DNA of 64,000 nt from Delphinapterus leucas. Taxonomy: Eukaryota > Chordata > Mammalia > Artiodactyla > Monodontidae. The notes under the pieces were generated by a model. That model worked only from the letters and a program-made list of their open reading frames with translations. It was not told the origin of the DNA and did not search any database. The stretch lies in contig NW_022098030.1 in NCBI RefSeq assembly GCF_002288925.2, positions 10,043,885 to 10,107,884 of the forward strand. Reading direction: 5' to 3'. This document shows, in pieces, positions 60,365 to 64,000 of this stretch (within the stretch, counting starts at the first letter, position 1; each line of letters begins with the position of its first letter). A program made the translations under genes and the position numbers.

Positions 60365-61110
60365 GTCCCAGCGACAGAACGTGATGAAGCACTGGACTCC
60401 ATTACAGCCACAAATACCTATTGAACAGAGATGCTGAGTTCTGCAGCATTATCACTAGAAGACAATGAAGGGACTTTCAACTATTAGAATATTTTGCTTA
60501 TTTTTACTAGATAGTATGAATAAGTAATTTCTGTCTTCTTTCATTACTAATAATTGGATTTTATTGTTTAGCGACACATCAAGTATCAAGCAAACTAAAT
60601 CTCAACACTTCTATTTATCTAGCTTCTGAATTTCTTTTCTACGTTTCTAGAACAAATTTATGCTTTCATTCCCTTTCAAAATGCAAGAAAAAAGATTAAG
60701 TTGATATTGAAGAGATGACATAATGTTATAAACTACCGAAGAACATGAGATGCAGAAGAACTGAATTTAATCATTTTAGGTTAAGAGAGTGGGGAAAGAA
60801 ATCTCAGCCGTGTGTGTTAACTATGTGCTTCTACTCACTATATTTGGTTTAGTAGGACATATGCAAATCAGCCCAGCCAGAGAATGCACATATGTTGGAA
60901 GTACTCCATGTGTTATCTGCTTTTGTTGAACAAGTAACAGGTTGTTGTGCAAGTAAAATGTTCCACTCTTACACATCTGACCCGTTGCCAAAGCCTATTT
61001 ATTTTACTTCATAGAATTTCAAAAATCCAACTTCTTGTCTGCATTTCCACAGCCGTAGTCTTTATCTAGCTGCAATAATTTCTGGCATAAAGTCCCTGAT
61101 CACTGAGTGA
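60365..61110. other. Unassigned DNA
   Basis: No gene or nameable repeat. Confidence 0.4.
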
Positions 61111-61114
61111 CCTT

Positions 61115-62175
61115 TAAAAATGCAAATTTTATCATGTCTCCTGCCTGCTTAAAGCTCTTTACTGATTCTCATTGCTCTTAGAATAAAGTAAAGAATCCCT
61201 CTCATGGCCTCACTGCCCTGTGTCAGCGGTTGCTGTCCACTGCACTAGCCTTCTCTGTCACATCCTCCCTCCCAGCAGCTCAGACGGTTCACATTCACTC
61301 TCGCCTCCACCAGGGAGCTCCTTTTCATTCTCTCCCACTCCTTTGCTTGGTTGTAACCCACAAAACCCAACTCTGACTAATTTAAGAAGGTAAAACGATA
61401 TTAAAAGATGTTTGGAGGCTCACAGAATTATTGGGAGGGCTCTAGAGAACAAAGCTTGTGGCCATGCTGCCAGAACCACATCCCAGATCACTCCAGACCT
61501 GGTGCAGTGCAGACATCACGGTCCTCAACGCCAAGCCCCATATGTGGCTATTTACTCTGCCAAGTCTGTTGCCCAAGCAACTCATTATTGCTGCATCAGC
61601 TGATACCTACAGAAAACATCCCTTCCATTTCCCATTCATCTTGTGTCACTCGTTCTCAATTCAGTCTTTCATATATGTATATGAATGTGGCTGCACTTTA
61701 GCCGTAAAGGATGCTGCAAAAATGAGTGTCTGGCATTTTTAACTTCTTTTCACTGGCATGGACTCTGCCCCTACAAAAACTCATTAAATGATAAATTTTC
61801 AAATAAAGGGATTTAGATGCTGTCTGGCCAAATAACAATATTAGTTAATTCCTACTCATTCTTCAGCACTCAGCTGAAGTATAACTCTCTTGAGGATGTT
61901 CCTAGGGGTCACCCCCTCCTCCCATTCCAGGTCAGGTCTCTTAGTAGTTACACTTTCACAAAACCCTCTACTTATTTTCCATAGCATTAACACTATTGTT
62001 ATTAAATGATTAATTGCATAATTCTTTGCTTAATTCCTATCTCTCCCTGCTAGAATGTAAGATCCATGAAGATAATCACTATGTCTGTCTTAGTCAAACC
62101 TTTATATCTATATATAGATATATAGTGGGTGTCTAATAAATATGTTTTCAATGAATGAATGATGCAATGAATGAC
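61115..62175 (+). repeat. L2 LINE 3' part, split by an unassigned insertion
   Basis: The left piece (61115-61350) has TATCATGTCTCCTGCCTGCT, AGAATCCCTCTCATGGCCTC and CTTCTCTGTCACATCCTCCC. The right piece (61840-62175) has CTTCAGCACTCAGCTGAAGT, CTGCTAGAATGTAAGATCCA and GTCTAATAAATATG with a terminal GAATGAATGA. The pieces are collinear in L2. The middle (61360-61835) is not L2; its text (TTAAGAAGGTAAAACGATAT, GGCTCACAGAATTATTGGGA) may be another old LTR. The overlapping 60-97-codon frames there are chance. Confidence 0.65.
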
Positions 62176-62299
62176 ATAGTCCTCTTTAGAATGCTTTCCA
62201 AACAATATTGTCTACAGTTTAAGGGATTCCCTACTTGATGGCAGCTTATAAACTACCCATTTCTTTTCTTGAAAAACTAGAGATGGGAGGTGTACGGTT

Positions 62300-62885
62300 G
62301 GGAAAAAAAAACTTTTGCTCTGCCTTCTTAGGTTCAGTAGCTGGAGTCTGCAAATTAAAATGGCAACTGATAGATTAACAGAAAAAGGTTTATTATGCAT
62401 TCACATGGGGCCTCCAAAAAGAAAAAAAAACAGTGAAAAGATGTGGTTAGGCTTGAGAGCTTATATATCATTTTAACAAAGTCAATAAATTGTGGAGAGG
62501 TGACAAGATAGAGAGAAAGGGGTTTGGGCTTCTAAGGGCAGCAAACTGTGGGAAGGTAAATATACGAAGAAAGCCAATGGAAGATGTGTTGTTTAGTAAG
62601 GTCCGTTACACAGACTAGAGTTGGTGCCATATCTGGTTGATGAGTTGAGTTGTCTTCAGTGTTTAAGGGTCATTGTCCTCTTCCCTGTATGGAAGAGGGG
62701 AGGGGGAACACCTTTACTAAGATAAATTTACTTCCTACTTTTAGGCAGAAAGGCAGAGTGCAGAGATTTGCTCTTGTGTCTGTTGTTTCTTAACTGTCCT
62801 CAGCTCAAAATAATTCTTATGCTAAAGTGAGATATTTTGAGGTAGCATGTTTGATCCATTTCAGAGAATAAGCCTTACATGTATT
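62300..62885 (-). mobile_element. Possible old LTR, minus strand
   Basis: The plus strand has CAGAAAAAGGTTTATTATGC (a reversed poly(A) region) near its left end and TTTTGAGGTAGCATGTTTGATC near its right end, with a GC-richer middle. This fits a reverse-oriented ERVL-type LTR, but I cannot name it or place its ends. Confidence 0.35.
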
Positions 62886-62889
62886 AAAC

Positions 62890-63605
62890 AAATTTGCACT
62901 AGTGATTTAGGTTAAGAAGATGCGAATTCAGCATGCATATAAAAGAACTTAATACTTCCTTTGGATTAGTTTCTTAGTTTTATTTTTCTAAAGTTTTTAC
63001 ACTTAAACTCATTTATAGAACTTTCTCAAAAAACTTTCATGTTTTTGAGCTATGTTACCCAAGTCTCACACCTCTCCCTTAATTTCCAAAATTATCTTTT
63101 CTACCTATCTTTTCCCTAGTTTAGGCTTCTGAAGGATTGTGCACTGTCTTATAGTGATCATCTGCACTTTTTCCAATAGGCAAGTTCTTGCTATTCTTTT
63201 CAAAGTATACACGGATGCCACATTTTCATATAGATCACAGTTATGAAGATCACAGATCATGCTTTTCAGAGAAGCAGTGTCATAATTTGGTGTTCTATTT
63301 TTAACTAAGGGCTAAACAACACATATAACAAGTAAACCTATTAACATACGGCAACTATAAACTTTATAATCATGCAAAGTAGGGAAATATGTTCCAAGCC
63401 CTATAAATGAACTTAAGTAAATAAGCAAATAGGTAAAGGGACTCACTATTAAAATTTGCTAGATTTAAAACCAGTGTACTAGCTATTGAATGGACAGTTT
63501 TACATGTATGAGTGGGTGAATAAATCTGGTTTTCTTGTACATCTGTTTTAATTGTTCTTATCTCTTCTCCACACTTCTACTCTTCTCTCTACTTGAGAAT
63601 TATTC
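62890..63605. other. Unassigned AT-rich DNA
   Basis: No gene or nameable repeat. Confidence 0.4.
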
Positions 63606-63609
63606 TTGG

Positions 63610-63725
63610 AAAGGGCTCAATTATTCAATAAGTATTTATTGATCCACTCTGTGCAAGGTGCTAGATTACACTGTTGAGCAAAACATACCCTTCATTGTCC
63701 CTCATGGAACTTACAGTCAATGAAA
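63610..63725 (-). repeat. L2 tail, reverse orientation
   Basis: TTATTCAATAAGTATTTATTG, GTGCAAGGTGCTAGATTACA, then CATTGTCCCTCATGGAACTTA: the complement of the L2 3' end. Confidence 0.65.
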
Positions 63726-63737
63726 ACTCAGAAATTT

Positions 63738-64000
63738 TGTATGGAGGGCCTTCAAAAAACTAAAATTACAATTGTCATATGATCCAGCAATCCCACTCCT
63801 GGGCATATATCCAGACAAAACTATAATTGGGAAATATACATGCACTTTTATGTTCATAGCAGCACTATTTACAATAGCCAAAACATGCAAGCAATTTAAA
63901 TGTCCATCGAGAGATGAATGGATAAAGAATGAAATAGTGCCATTTTCAGCAATATGGATGGACCTATCATATAGGTCCTATCATATCTCAGTAGTAGAGA
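63738..64000 (+). mobile_element. L1 ORF2 C-terminal fragment, running off the window
   Basis: The text for ORF2 '[12 protein letters not shown]' (ATCCAGCAATCCCACTCCTG near 63782), ATTTACAATAGCCAAAACAT (near 63868) and GATGAATGGATAAAGAATGA (near 63913) is followed directly by GCAATATGGATGGACCTATC. The usual block for the YTMEYYSAI part is deleted. Its continuation lies beyond position 64000. Confidence 0.88.

Noticed and set aside
60221..60424. Frame crossing the poly(A) run
   Set aside because: The Lys run is the A tract, and the frame has no coding features.

Overview
The window looks like intergenic or intronic DNA from a cetacean or close relative. Two near-intact copies of a tRNA-derived SINE of the CHR type (3759-3976, 48317-48526) point to whales, dolphins or hippos. 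The L1 elements are of cetartiodactyl type, and L2, MIR, MER5A and MaLR fossils are typical of any placental genome. I found no host protein-coding exon, tRNA, rRNA or CRISPR. Every long open frame I could interpret belongs to a transposable element.

Layout. 1-9.9 kb holds old repeats (L2, MIR) and one CHR SINE. 10-14 kb holds old L1 pieces in both orientations. 15.6-17.6 kb holds an ancient repeat split by a solo LTR with a 5-bp duplication. 18.66-18.83 kb is a palindromic DNA-transposon relic. 19.85-21.42 kb is a 5'-truncated, fairly young L1 on the minus strand. 25.05-27.76 kb is an older minus-strand L1 with a 17-bp duplication; it contains a nested young L1 tail and a 100-N assembly gap with artefact signatures. 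28.99-29.89 kb holds an unidentified decayed coding region on the minus strand. 29.89-30.37 kb is a MER41-like LTR with a perfect STAT-type palindrome. 31.17-41.76 kb is a decayed class I endogenous retrovirus (3' LTR, env-position sequence, integrase; minus strand), split by a full-length plus-strand L1 (33309-40477) with a 17-bp target-site duplication. 42.6-43.4 kb resembles a decayed hAT-transposase-derived coding sequence. 48.25-49.18 kb is a MER5A transposon carrying two later insertions. 49.8-64 kb holds MaLR-type LTRs, L2, MIR and L1 fragments.

The functional content is mainly evolutionary stratigraphy: DNA transposons and L2/MIR first, then LTR elements and old L1, then CHR SINEs and young L1. 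The full-length L1 keeps its promoter-end YY1-type motif, CpG-rich 5' UTR, both ORFs, 3' G-tract and poly(A) signal. ORF1 has one frameshift, and ORF2 has one frameshift plus five stops, so it cannot move itself. The two features most likely to matter to the host are its CpG-rich 5' UTR and the STAT-motif LTR. All repeat-family names come from memory of consensus sequences, not from a search.
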